DNA of 64,000 bases from Adiantum capillus-veneris (GCA_014529385.2 CM043942.1:18427991-18491990); one strand, 5' to 3'; positions 44,653 to 55,557 are shown, counted from the first letter of the stretch. Made by a program: numbers and translations. Notes: a model not told the origin generated them from the sequence alone.

Positions 44653-44730
44653 GTCTTCTCTTTGCGTGATTGGGTATGCTAGGTCTCTCTGCAATGCTGG
44701 GATGAAAATGGTGAAATGAGGAGGTGGTCC

Positions 44731-44741
44731 TCCTTATATAG
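44731..44741 (-). promoter_or_regulatory. TATA box of gene 4
   Basis: TATATAAGGA on the minus strand, about 80 bases upstream of the gene 4 ATG, within the gap between genes 3 and 4. It indicates that gene 4 is transcribed separately from gene 3. Confidence 0.55.
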
Positions 44742-44897
44742 ACATATTCTATCTCGAAAAAAATAAAAAATATGGATTTAAAAAATAAATTTACACCACC
44801 TTAAAACTCAAGTACAAAATCAAGTACAACACCTTAAAACTTTTCAAAATCTTTAATAAAATATCCAATATATAAACGATTAAAGTTACAAGCCAAT

Positions 44898-46222
44898 TCA
44901 CTTAGACAAGATGATTTCGTATGTAGCCCAATCTTTGTAAACAAGCATAGTGGCCTCCATCCGCCTTCCAATCTATACAACCAAAAATGGGCAATCAAAA
45001 TAAAAAAACCCACAGAAAATAAGAAAAGGTAGCTAAGGAATCACAAAGCAGACCTTGCGTTGTTCTAGTTTCAAACTTGCATTACCGACATCCTCGAATC
45101 CCATTATGACAAAGTGTTCCCGAAGATTGGCAAGAGTCCAATGAGGATTCACTGCAACCACCTCCACCTCGTTATTGGGCATGCAGACACGAATTTCAAA
45201 GGATTGAATCTCTTCGGCTGTCAGCTGCAAGGGTATCCATTTGCCACGTTTGTGCATCCACCTCTCATAGCTAAACCGTGTATACAAGGTGCACCTTGCT
45301 TTCAAATACCGAAGGCAAAGCTGTGTGGGGGACACATTGCACTTATAACGGTCACCATCATGCAAACCGTCAACATAGCCCCAATTGACACCTAGAATGG
45401 TGTCCATTGCATCTATGTCAACTTCTTTGCAAACAAACATTGTTGGTGTTTCTACAATCGGTAGAGAGCGGAATGCATGCACAAACAAATGAATGGGACA
45501 ATGCCAACTGAGACCCACCGATCTGGTTGCCTTACCAAACTTTAGGGACCCTTGGAAATCTTGCAGCACCTTGCGCTTGAAAGAAAGCAAAGCCCAATGG
45601 TCTGGAGTTGGCCATTCTGCACTCTGCAATGAGGGTGTCTCCACAGCTTCTAACCTACCATAGCTTTGGCTTGACTTCGGCACCACGTACTTGTGGGAGT
45701 ACATGAATATTCGCTGCTCGGTAAGTTTTTTCGATGAAACATTAGGAAACATAAGCTCCCTAATGTGAGCATGCAAAACCATGAACGTGCCTAAGAGGCA
45801 CTCAAGCGGCTGCTCCTCAACTAAGCTGGATGGAAAAACATCTTTACAAATGTCCTTAGTTAAACATAATGATCACATAAACGTAAACATGACATATACA
45901 TGGGATAGCTAAACCATGAAAACTTACAATGAGGTACAAATTGAGTAGAAGCTCTCTTGAGGTGGAGCTCAGCTGCACTGTAGACGTGTTACACGATGGC
46001 CACCATTCCGGACTTTGTTTCTTTCAATGTCAATAGTCGATCCTTCCAATGACGTTCCAATACGCCTCGACACCGTACACGATGAGGTCCAGCACGTGAC
46101 GGTTGCATGTAGATCCATGCACCCTTCTTGAACACTTGTGGGATCCATACCCCCTCTGAGTCTTTTGTGTTGTGCAACACAATCTCCTCTATCTCTGGTT
46201 TGGGCCGTCTATGCGTGGACAT
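44898..46222 (-). pseudogene. gene 3 of copy A: unknown spliced gene with one stop
   Basis: Starts MSTHRRPKPEIEEI at 46222. Exons 45928-46222, 45054-45841 and 44898-44972, with 86 and 81 bp GT-AG introns in consistent phase, give about 385 codons. A TAA at 45989-45991 interrupts exon 1 where copy C has CAA, so copy A carries a nonsense mutation. No family recognised. Conserved blocks shared with copy C include the GAWIYMQP / GSWIFMQP strand, RIFMYSHKYVVP, LKFGKATRSVGLSW, IHLFVHAFRSLP with TPTMF, and GDRYKCNV. The last exon encodes RMEATMLVYKDWATYEII. Oriented inward from the right TIR, convergent with genes 1 and 2. Confidence 0.78.
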
Positions 46223-46903
46223 GCTTGGGAAGTTGGGCTTAGGAAGGGATTTGAAAGAGTTGAGTACTGTGGAGAGAGAATGAGGAGCTGAGGGGAGGGT
46301 GAGGTGAGCTGCCTATGGTGGCTATGGTGGCTTTGACAGTGGAGATAGAGAAAGAGAGGAGTGAGAGGTAGAGAGGTAGAGAGGATAGTGGAGCTGTGGG
46401 TTATGTAGTGTGGGACTGTAGACGGTTGATGGAGGTGTGAGAGAAAGGGGAGCTATGGAGAGAGAGAAAGAGAGTGGTGGAAAGCTTTTGGCTATGGCTG
46501 CATTGACTGTAGAGAGAGAATGGGAGGAGGGAGAGTGTGGGAGAGAAAAGTAATGAGGGAGAGAGAGAAAAGTGGATTTGGAGGGAAAAATTGACTTTTT
46601 AAATTTAGTTTATGTTTTGGGGCAGTTTTGGAGGCAAATAGGTCAACTTTGGAACTTTTAAAAAATTTTCAATTTTTTGGGTTTTTAAGCATGCACGTTT
46701 TTTTTTGGGGGGTCCCTCCCTCTTTTATGACACCTCTCTCCTCCTATTTACCCCCCCCCCCCCCCCCCCTACCTCCCACCTCTCTCTAAGAACCAAGCAT
46801 TGAAGAGGGAGACAATTAGGCTGCACCCCTACCATTCCTCCCCCTCTAGGTGATATCCCAAGAGCCTTCTCATTGGTTCTCCCTTAAGCCTTCACTGATC
46901 AAA

Positions 46904-46936
46904 AAGGCCCAAGGAGAGTCCATATTTTTCCTAATG
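46904..46936 (-). repeat. right terminal inverted repeat of copy A
   Basis: The complement begins CATTAGGAAAAATATGGACT and matches the left TIR at 31 of 33 positions. The LINE endonuclease frame runs into it and stops there. Confidence 0.92.
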
Positions 46937-47670
46937 AGCCTGTACCCAGATTGCCTTTATGCTAGTCTGTACTTCTTCCAATTGAAACAAGGAGGAGTCC
47001 GTGTGAAACCAGTGGTTCATTATTTTCTTGCATTTGTCATCAAGGGTAATCACTAGAGGATAGTGATCCGAGGTGCAAGAAGTGATCCTAGGTTTGGCCT
47101 TGATTATGTTGAAGCTTCTGGCCAAGGTAGTGCTTAGGTAGCATCTGTCTAGCCTTGCTTTTCTAGCATTAGGACCGCTTGAGTAATTCTCCCAAGTGAA
47201 CTCCCCGGGAGAGCCGACATCCCAAAGGTCGAGGTGCTCCTTTAATTGATTCCATTCATGTCGCTCTGCTCCATTGATCACATTACCTCGGTGAAGAAAA
47301 CGGTCTTCTATGTTCTCTACCATATTGAAGTCCCCTATGAGAATGGTGGGCTCATTTAGGGTTGTGAGTTGCTGCCATAGTTGGGTTCTGTCTTTAACAG
47401 AACCCCCTGCGTAGACAGACAATATCATGCATTGAACCGGGGACTCAACAACCACTCCTACCCAATAGGTACCTCTACTTGATTTGGCTGCATTTACTTT
47501 CCATGAAAGAGGTATGCCAATGGCAGTGCCTCCCGATCCCTTATCATGTGAGGAGCATGACCATGTGTTCTTTGGAGATGACGTTCAGCCTTTGGGAGAG
47601 TTGAGCCATCCTTTGACTTTCGTTGCTTTGAGAGGGAAAGACCCTTGATGTTCCAAGAGATTACTTTCAT
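46937..47670 (-). pseudogene. LINE ORF2, endonuclease domain
   Basis: Begins MKVISWNIKGLSLSK at 47670, the usual start of plant L1 ORF2. The frame shifts in the first 200 bases, then is open from 47455 with ILSVYAGG, ILIGDFNMV, a KARLDRCYLS block and TSDHYPLVI. The GDFN, LDR and SDH motifs carry the catalytic residues of APE-type (EEP-family) endonucleases that nick target DNA. The reading frame continues into 37903 on the far side of the TIR element. Confidence 0.9.
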
Positions 47671-47708
47671 CTAGGAATGCGTTTCTCCTTGCGGTTTTTA
47701 GTCTTGGC

Positions 47709-49918
47709 TCAAGGAGAGGGTTGTGACACTGAGTTGTGCCCCCTCTTATTTTCCTTCTGCACTTCCATTGGAGATGGCCCTACCTCAGCGTTGACCTTCT
47801 GGATAGGGGCTACGTTCTCTTTGTTGGGGTCGTTACTTGAAGTTGCCCTATTATGGTTTGGGTCCATCCCCCGAGGGATTCACCCTATATACAAAACAGG
47901 ATGCCACCTGTGAGCAGACAACTTTGATAAAACCCCTATATACGACTCATATTAGGGAATATGATCCCCCTTTCTACGCTTATACGAAAGTCAATGCAGA
48001 AAACTATCATACCCGTATCTTACATATAAAATTTAGGTCTCACATGATCTAACTAAGTAAAACTAGTCAAAGAGCGTGTAGCATAGTGACTGTCAATGTA
48101 CTAAGGATCCACTTCTGTTGATAACTAGATGTACCCTCAATGTGTCTTATGACTTTCAAACTATGTGCCCGTCCAGCCTACACTGTAGGTACTCATCCAA
48201 TTTTGACCAATCTAAATTACTCAAAAAACATGGTTATAAAGTTGTGTTAGGTTCTCTGTGTAAATTTGCATCTATATAAACTCTTTATAGCTTTCATCCC
48301 TCAACAAATGAACTAAAATAGCAAAACAATCAATTGATACAAATTAGTGTTGGTTCTTGCATGTATCTTGGTAACTATTGACTCACAAGTGTGAGTGAAG
48401 ACTCTTTTGGGAAGCCATGATTTTGAAACACAAAAACTTCCTCTCATTTTCCCCTTTTCTCACACCCCCCCCTCCCCCCCCCCCCCCCCTAAATATGATA
48501 ACCCCTCCCTTATTTTTAAACTTAGGAGATAAATTATTGGGAGCCTACCCCTAACTTATACGCTTGTGTAAATTGTAGAAAAACCCCCCTCCCCTGCACT
48601 TACGTGGTGCGATAAGTTTTTGATGGTGAATCCCCCGGGGTCCATCCCCTGGTCTACTTGGTTTACTTGTCTTTCCAATCTAGCGTCCGCATCTTCTTCT
48701 TCCTCTGAGTCGGGTTCAATGGATTCTGCCACATCAGATTCTTCCCACTCTGGGAGGGCAGCTAGCAGGGCGAATCTGTTGGGCCCCGCATTTTGCTTTT
48801 GTCTGTTGGAGTTTTGCTGGCCGATACTTTCTCTGTCTTGGGGGGAGGGGGAGATGGGGCATTTGGGGGTGCAAGAGGGGTGTTTTTATTATGATTAACG
48901 TTCGTGGGGACTTGGTTTGCTTTAAGGTTCTTCTTTGGACATTCCCTAACGAAGTGTCCTTTCACTCCGCAGTGACAACAAGCATTAGGCAAGTATTTGT
49001 AGCTTAAGGGTTGCTCAAAGCACTCTCCATCGTCCAATGCAATAAGCATCGATTGAGGGAGGTCGACTGAGATGTCCATCTCAATGAGGGCTTGTGGGTG
49101 CCATGCATGGATATAGTCCCCTCTAGGTCTGCCTCCTAGGACTTTACCTAACTGAGCTCCTATAACTCTGAGGTGGTTGTGATACTGAAGGGGGAGGTTT
49201 GGGAACTCGACCCAGACAGGGAAGTGATTGAGTGAGTCGCTTTCAGCTTTGTAGTCCTTGTTCCATTTGAACAGGCAGAGGGGGGTCGCTCTTAGTAACC
49301 ATTGCCCAGTGCTTAGCACTCGGAATGCCATATCCGCAGTCTTAAACACAAAGACGTAGTTTCTGGGTAAAGCCTGTATGGTCTCCACTTCAGCCCCTAT
49401 AGCCCCCCATTGGTTTCAAATCCACCGTCTGCAGGTGGGCGAGGGCTGGCAAGAAGTCCTATCAAGGCCCTGTTCTCCAGATCACTTTGGGTTTTCCTAA
49501 CCTGAACAATAGGTAGTAAGACATAGGGCTTACCGTCTCCATGCGATTGATCGCCTCCTGCAGGAGTTTGATTGCCTCCTCCTTGTTGAGTGCTCGCGGC
49601 ATGGCCATGGGAGGCTGGAGTGACAGGGCCCTCAGAAGGATCCGCAGGTCCACTTGCATGCTGAGGGTGAGCTGATGGCTGGGAGAAGAGGCCGAAATCA
49701 TGGCGCAATAGCCTAGCAGCCTCGAGCTTCTCTGCACTCCCGAGCAGCGGGGTATGGTGGTCTATGCCGTTTAGCAGCGCTGCAGCTAGGGGGTTGTGTG
49801 GGGCGAATGCGCTCGGGTTGAAGTCAGTGAGGCCACCGCCATGCAGTATCGGGCAGTTATTTTGCACGAGTGCATGATGGGGGAGCATGCCAGTAGCCCA
49901 AATATTGCGGGGTCTCAC
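47709..49918 (-). pseudogene. LINE ORF1 (DUF4283-like, zinc knuckle), interrupted
   Basis: Minus strand. A Gln/Gly/Ala-rich N-terminal stretch (49918-49397) shifts frame into a DUF4283-like domain (ALPRNYVFVFKTADMAFRVL, NHFPVWVEFPNLPLQYH) and a CCHC knuckle (CCHCGVKGHFVREC, about 48950). An acidic tail (SIEPDSEEEEDADARL) follows and then, beyond the 767 bp insertion, a short C terminus ending at 47709. This is the standard ORF1 of plant L1 elements, which binds RNA. One frameshift and one MITE-like insertion. Confidence 0.88.
47871..48637. mobile_element. 767 bp MITE-like insertion, Mutator-type, in LINE ORF1
   Basis: GGGTCCATCCC at 47860-47870 is repeated at 48638-48648, an 11 bp target duplication. 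The insert starts CCGAGGGATTCACC and ends with the complement CGGGGGATTCACC, a TIR of about 13 bp. A 9-11 bp target duplication with G-rich ends fits Mutator-like elements. No coding sequence. A C run lies at about 48466-48489. Confidence 0.82.
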
Positions 49919-50039
49919 GCCAGAAGTGTGATGAGATGATGGGAGAAGACATTCTGCATGGAGCGTGAAGAGAGCCGCCGCCGTGACAGAGGCTATGTGA
50001 CAGGCTAGGGTTCCATCGCTAAGGTTCCATTGTTAGGGT

Positions 50040-51960
50040 TTTTGGAATTGTTTAAAAAAGCAGTCTCTTTTGGAAACCACATAAACCTCTACGCTTTATG
50101 AGTACTATCTACTACCAATCATTAACTCTCATTTTGTGAGCTTATGAGATAGTACCATTACCTTCCCGAATCCCTTCCTTTTCTATTTATCAGTCACTAT
50201 TGCACTATTGTATACAATTCAAACACAGGTAAAAATGTGTATTTTATTTGCATATAGTTCATTGTGTGTGCCACTACTTGAAATTGCATACCAACTATCT
50301 CTCTCTTCCTTTTTTGTTGCATATACTAATTGGTATATACTTTGTTTTAGTAGTTTGTACAATTTTTGCTTTTGGTTGAAAAGCATACTCGAAGCTTCTT
50401 GCTTTTGCGATATACAATACAGTAAGGTAATATAATTTTCACCTACTTTCACAACATATTTAAGACAATACCCTTCAACATTAAGGGAATATATCATCAA
50501 TTGACCATATGCTCATGAGAGGAGAGTACACTCTCTCTAAATTATTAAAAAAAGCGTCCTGCCTCATCTTCATACATATGTATGATATTTTTGATTTCTT
50601 TTGAGCACCTTGTATGTGTGCACATATTGCAGGAAACTACATTGGCGTCTTGGAACTAAAATTCTGCTTATGCATGTTCCATGCAAGCTCTAAGAGGTTG
50701 AAAAAGTTCTTAAAGGAGAATTGGTGGTCAGAAACCTTCATAAGGATTTTTACTTGGGGGAGGACCTCCAAAGAACCGAACTCAAGCAAATATGTCCTTT
50801 CTACACCAAGTAATATGCATGCATTATCCATGATTTTTGAATAATCAAGACATGGATCCTCTTTCGTAGCACCCAAATAAATAAGTGCTATTGGGAAACC
50901 AAGTGCATTTCTTGAAGGTATGAAAACTTACCCTATCAATCTATCTCTTCAATATTGAGGGTGTATATCATACCTCAACCATCGAGTTCCCTTAAACATT
51001 GAAGGAGAACATACTAATGGGGAAGGGTACATTCTCTCTAAATTATAAAAAATGATGAAGTGTGCTACCTCACCACCATACATATGTATGGTTTTTTTGG
51101 CCTCTAAAGGCCTTAGTATCCATATGGATGAAGTCATTCAATTCTTGTTGCTAGACATGTGTCCCTTAAAAGAGCCTTAAAAGTCTTGAAGAGAATTGAA
51201 AAGAAAGAAACCATGTCCTTTTAAATCATCTTTCCCAATAGCTGCATTCAATATTCAAATTTTCAAAATTTTTGGAGGGGATGCAACAAATGATTTGAAG
51301 TTTGAATATAATAAATTTTACAAAACTTTGATTCTTTTTTGTGTACCATTAATCATTTTAAAATTAACTAAATTTCACAAAAGCACGACACATTGCATAT
51401 AGGCAAGGCCACCTATTTATATAGAATAAAAGTCTTTTGATTTTCCATTTGCAAGAAGCTTCTCATTTTCTACACCCTTCACTTTTGTATTTTAGATGGA
51501 GTTTTTATTTTTTCTAAATTGTGGAGACCTATTAGTGTGAGAACCTAGGGAACTGCCTCGAGGATTCTCCACCCTACCACCCTTTATATAAGCCCTTGGC
51601 CGCCCATATCTAGAATCTCATGTCCACATCTAGCAGTTGACCCTTGGTCTAGGTCCGCGACCCCCCTGGCTATAGCTGCAACACAAATGGAAACTTTCCA
51701 TAGCTGCACCACCTGTATCCCCCTTTCATCCACACCAGAACCACTTCTCCCCCTCCCTCTAAGCTTCTATAGCTACAACACAAATGGAAACTTTCCATAG
51801 CTATACCACCTGTCTCCCCCTTTCATACACACCATCCATTTGAACTACTTCTTCTCCCCTTGTTCCCCATTCAACCACTCCTCCTCCTCACTTCATTCCT
51901 GAAGCAACATGTCTCTCTCTCTAACACCACAACTCTTCTTCTTCTGGTGCTAGGATATGA
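50040..51960. other. AT-rich stretch with diverged direct duplication
   Basis: No gene. Two segments, about 50440-50760 and 50930-51220, are similar in order: an AATATTGAGG/AACATTAAGG block, ACTCTCTCTAAATTAT, the palindrome CATACATATGTATG (50573 and 51081) and a CTTAAA..GAATTG block. 51669-51833 contains a second duplication (CAACACAAATGGAAACTTTC, twice, period about 100). Confidence 0.6.
51583..51592 (+). promoter_or_regulatory. TATA-like box upstream of copy C gene 3
   Basis: TTTATATAAG followed by CT-rich leader sequence up to the ATG at 51976. It is the best promoter candidate in this stretch but is nearly 400 bases from the start codon. Confidence 0.35.
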
Positions 51961-51975
51961 ACCCCCTCCACTTCA

Positions 51976-52985
51976 ATGAAGCCAAAGGATGACATACATG
52001 CGGTTTGCTTTCATAACACTAGGGATTCTGATGGGGAATGCGTGCTGCAAGTGTTTACTAAAGGATCTTGGATCTTCATGCAACCTGCAGCTACTATTGA
52101 GCCTCATTGAGTTCAAAATCGTGGAAATCTTGACAAACATTGGAAGGGAAGAGTTCTTGGTTTCAAGAACCATAGGGTCAATGACATAGTGGCCATTGTT
52201 CAACATGTGTACTCTTGGCGTTCCATGGGCTTGAGGAAGGGCAGCTCAAGAGATTTCCCATTAAATTGTAAGTCATAAAGCATTGTTGGTTGTGGATTCT
52301 AAACGCTTGTTATCTATTTTTGACTTGATAGTTTTTGGTGTTGTCATAGATATATTCCCATTAGACTTTGTTGAGAAACAACCAATTAAGAGTCTCATAG
52401 GAACCTTCAACACTATTCATGCCGATAGTGGTGAAGACGCTTCCCAACTCACCACCTTCGATGCTGCTGCAACGCAAGATCTTCTTCTACTCACACACAT
52501 ATGTAGTGCCGACCTTGAAGGATGGATATGGTAAGATCATTGCTATTGACAAACCTTCATTACTGAGCATGGAATGGCCACAACCCAATGTATGGTCACT
52601 CTTATCTAGGAAGGAGAATATGTTTTTTGATATTTGCTCTCCATTGAAATTTGGGAAGGCTTTCCAGATCAGTAGGGCTCAGTTGGTGCTGCCGCGTGCA
52701 TGTTTTTGTACACTTGTTCAAGACATTGCCATTCAGTGTCACACCTACTATGTTTTGTAGCAAGAATGTTATGTATGAAGCACTAAAACTTGTATTTGGA
52801 GATAATTGGGGAATGGTTGAGGGAGTGCACCAAGGAGATAAATACAAGTGTAAGGTGGGGGCTTAAGGTATCGAGATACGATATCTAAAAGTGCGCACTA
52901 CTTTGTACCTACGCCTCCACTATGAGCGTTGGATGTGTATGAGTGGAAAGCGGATACCCCATTTGACAAAGTAATGGGCATGTCA
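51976..52985 (+). pseudogene. copy C of gene 3
   Basis: ATG at 51976. The frame matches gene 3 of copy A along exon 1 (HNTRDSDGECVLQVFTKGSW, then KHWKGRV and DIVAIVQHVYS), with a TGA at about 52108 where copy A has CGT. The GTAAGT donor at about 52269 is at the same position. Exon 2 matches from IFPLDFVEKQP through FFYSHTYVVP, EWPQPNVWSLLS, LKFGKAF, SVGLSWCCRVHVFVHLFKTL and GDKYKCKVG to YLKVRTTLYLRLHYERWM. Frame changes near 52440, 52660 and 52865. It has the intact CAA codon where copy A has a stop. Confidence 0.8.
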
Positions 52986-53039
52986 AATCTCACAAAATCA
53001 GCGAATCCTTTTCCCATGCAACAACAACATTGAAAGAGC

Positions 53040-54350
53040 CACACACCCCCCTTTTGTTGTTCCTTCTTTTCCTAGAGGACACCGAATATGTTGGACGCAA
53101 TGATCTTCTAGGATTCTTCACCCACATAGTGGATCCACAATGATACTTTTCACGACATCATAGAGTATATGCATGTGCATATACTCAAGTATGCTGCAAA
53201 CATTGAAGACAATGCCATGCTGTGGTTGCCATGTGATCTGCTTTGGTACATCCACAAGGGCCACAATGCATTTTCAAAGAGGCGATTGCAAAAGAGGCGA
53301 ACCACTTCCGCCAAGTAAGAAAGGAAGTTGCAGACTTCTTCAAGAAGCGCAAAATTGGGCAATCTTTCTTTTCCAACATTTCCACTCCTTCTTCCTTGTC
53401 AATGAGGAGCACTCCTTGGAGGAGATGGAGATCTTGCATTTAGCAGTGGGTGGGTGTTGTCGGATCGTAAAGATCCCAAGCTCGCCCCTATAGATGTCCA
53501 CAGTGAGCAAAGACTGTAAGCCATCAAATATCCCCACGGCTTGGAAGGGATAGTTGTAGTGAGAGAGCAAATTTTTGGCACCTCCGAGGTGCCCAACCCC
53601 GAGAGCCGTGATCGAGCTGCAATTCCTGAAGTGGAGATTAGCGGCCTCATTAGGATAATTATAGAAGATAAAGAGTATTTATTTTTGCACGATCTGGAAA
53701 AGGCTTTTGGTGTCCAACTAGATGAGTGTCTTAGCCTTATATGCACCAAGATTGAGTTCCCCCTTGATCCTACACCAGAAGCTAGAAATGAAAAGCTGCT
53801 TCCATTTGGGACTCTGTTGCTGACACAATTGCACTAGTGATAGCGGATATTCTCTTTGCAGAGCTTCCCCGACTCACCTGGTTTGCAGAGCCCCCGCAAA
53901 GTTGATGAGAGAAAATCCTCTATCAAACTTGAAGCCACACCAACTATGGATGATGAGGATAAGCAACAAGAGGTAATACTAAGCATCTTGTACGTTGATA
54001 ATTCTACCTTTCCTCTTTGCTTTTGGTTCATTCCATTTTTGCAGGATGTTTTGAACATGGACCTGTGGGCTAGCTGAAAGGGAGGGAGCGCACGGTGTTT
54101 GGGCCTTAGGTAGCCCTTGCACACTACATTGGCAAACTACCAATGCACGATGTGTGCATCATACACAATGTTTCTCCCCCAACATCCATTTTGTTTTGTG
54201 GGTGCTTAAGGCCGCAAGTAAACTCCTATGCTTAGCCATCATCCCTCAAACAACCCATGTAATTATTCTGGTGAAAACATCACTTGCAATTGCCACTTTT
54301 GGCATTGGTTTTTGCAGCAAGGCATGACACGCATAACACTTAGTCAAGCC
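53040..54350 (+). pseudogene. copy C of gene 4
   Basis: Pieces in order match gene 4: FLEDTEYVGRNDLLGFFTHI, a YMHVHILKYAANIE / LPCDLLWYIHKGHNAF block, NHFRQVRKEVADFFKKRKIG, then after about 500 bp of extra sequence DEDKQQE|DVLNMDLWAS with the same splice junction as copy A, and LKAASKLLCLAII with VIILVKTSLAIATFGIGF. The extra segment (about 53360-53850) ends in a good acceptor (CTTTGCAG) and may be an intron or an insertion. Stops and shifts are frequent. The order gene 3 then gene 4 on one strand is the same as in copy A. Confidence 0.75.
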
Positions 54351-54765
54351 CTAGGGTTAACAATGCCCAAGCTATAGCTACCTCTGTGCTTACATCCATC
54401 CTACCCAATGTTGCAGAATGTCATAGAGAGATTGCAAAGCGCCTCCTATCAAAAGATAGTAAGCCGGATGTACAAGATTTATAAATGAAAATTATCTCTC
54501 TTGTCCATGATCTTTTGCAAAGTTCAATTTACTATTTTGATCATGTTCAACGACGACCATGCAATTTCTGAAAATTTTTCCTATGAGATTCAGTATTGCA
54601 TTTCATCCTGGTTGAATGGAAACTATCCATCCCTATGTAGTTGTATGTTAATCAGTTTGATTAGTTTCATAAACAGTCATAGGAAAAGAATAGGGCAATA
54701 TTGATATGTCTAGTTTCTTCATAATAAATCTTCCCATCACGAGTTGCTTGTGTAATCTCTATAAC

Positions 54766-55557
54766 CTATCTAGTCAAATAAGATGAGTGACCCTGGATTG
54801 TACTTAGAAGTCCACTTTTTTTGTTCCTCCTATTGGATTTTCCTGTGGCCACTGTTTTCTCTGGAGTACTGACCATGTCAATAACATTCTTTGTTGGAGA
54901 GTTCGCAGACTGCTTCTTATTTGTAGTGTGCACTATTGCTTGGATTTGTTCTAGGAAGGTTGTTGTTTTCCTCTTCTTCTCAGGGCTTGCCTTTGACTTG
55001 GCTGCTAGTCTCTTGGATCCAATTTTTGCCAGCTCTTTCCCTTTGCCTTGAAGAGTCTGCTTTGTCCCATGCCCTTTTGAAGTGTCCGATTGACAAGTTT
55101 GCTTCTTCCCAGTGCCTTCACTAGCCACCTCTTTCCATACCTTCTTAGCATTGACATGCGTTGGTATGCAAGTAGCCCAATAAAGGAACTGCCAAGCATA
55201 CCCCACCTTGAACATGTTTTATGTCCTACCTTGGCTTTTTGTTGCATAATGCTATTGTACAAGAAGTGACTGACTCTTGATCTTAGTCTTGGGATTCATA
55301 ATTTTTTCCAACAGCATACTAAATAACTTCTCAAAGACATAGCTCGAGTTATTCTTGAGACTCATAACTTCAACAATAAATTTGTACACAAATTTACATT
55401 CTAACACAGTAATTGGAATTCTCTGACCTTCTATTTTGCACTTATTTTTAGCTAATGCATCCTCCTTCAAGAAGTTCCTGACTTCATCAATGGTGCATGA
55501 TGTGGCCTGATTGGCAAAAGGAAGGTAGAGTGCATGGGATAGCTCTCCCACTGTCAC
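54766..55557 (-). pseudogene. unrecognised retroelement-like gene remnant
   Basis: Minus-strand frames 55557-55252 (IDEVRNFLKEDALAKN, ITVLECKFVYKFIVEVMSLK), then another frame KVGYAWQFLYWATCIPTHVN, then a Lys/Ser/Thr-rich tail (GKGKELAKIGSKRLAAKSKA, SPEKKRKTTTFLEQ) to 54766. The general pattern of a helical domain followed by a basic low-complexity tail resembles the plant-transposon proteins seen again at 58704-60623, but I cannot name it. Upstream frames to 55800 (MDEMNALLSLVAKISCAVPH) may belong to it. Confidence 0.45.

Larger units (their letters stand above)
37904..46936. mobile_element. 9,033 bp TIR transposon of unrecognised family with histone H3-like cargo (copy A)
   Basis: Terminal inverted repeats of 33 bp match at 31 positions (37904-37936 and 46904-46936; outer end CATTAGGAAAAA). 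The insertion separates the endonuclease and RT of the LINE. Inside are gene 1 and the H3-like gene 2 on the plus strand, and genes 3 and 4 on the minus strand. Homologues of gene 1 plus one TIR occur at 19060-22077, and of genes 3-4 at 51976-54350. No target duplication longer than one base (A) is apparent. Removing the unit and one A rejoins the LINE reading frame, which supports the boundaries. The TIR and transposase do not match hAT, CACTA, Mutator, Harbinger or mariner ends as I know them. Confidence 0.88.

Noticed and set aside
37904-46936. An endogenised giant-virus segment (some such viruses encode histones)
   Set aside because: The unit has matched TIRs, spliced plant-type genes, a transposase-like gene, multiple dispersed copies and no viral core gene such as capsid or packaging ATPase.
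37904-46936. A Helitron or Polinton
   Set aside because: Inverted rather than CTRR-type ends and no Rep/helicase exclude a Helitron; no protein-primed polymerase, capsid or 6 bp duplication excludes a Polinton.
53541-53837. A separate small gene (residues ...IIEDKEYLFLHDLEKAFGV...)
   Set aside because: It sits within the extra segment of copy C gene 4 and has no counterpart or recognisable domain; it may be part of an intron or insertion.
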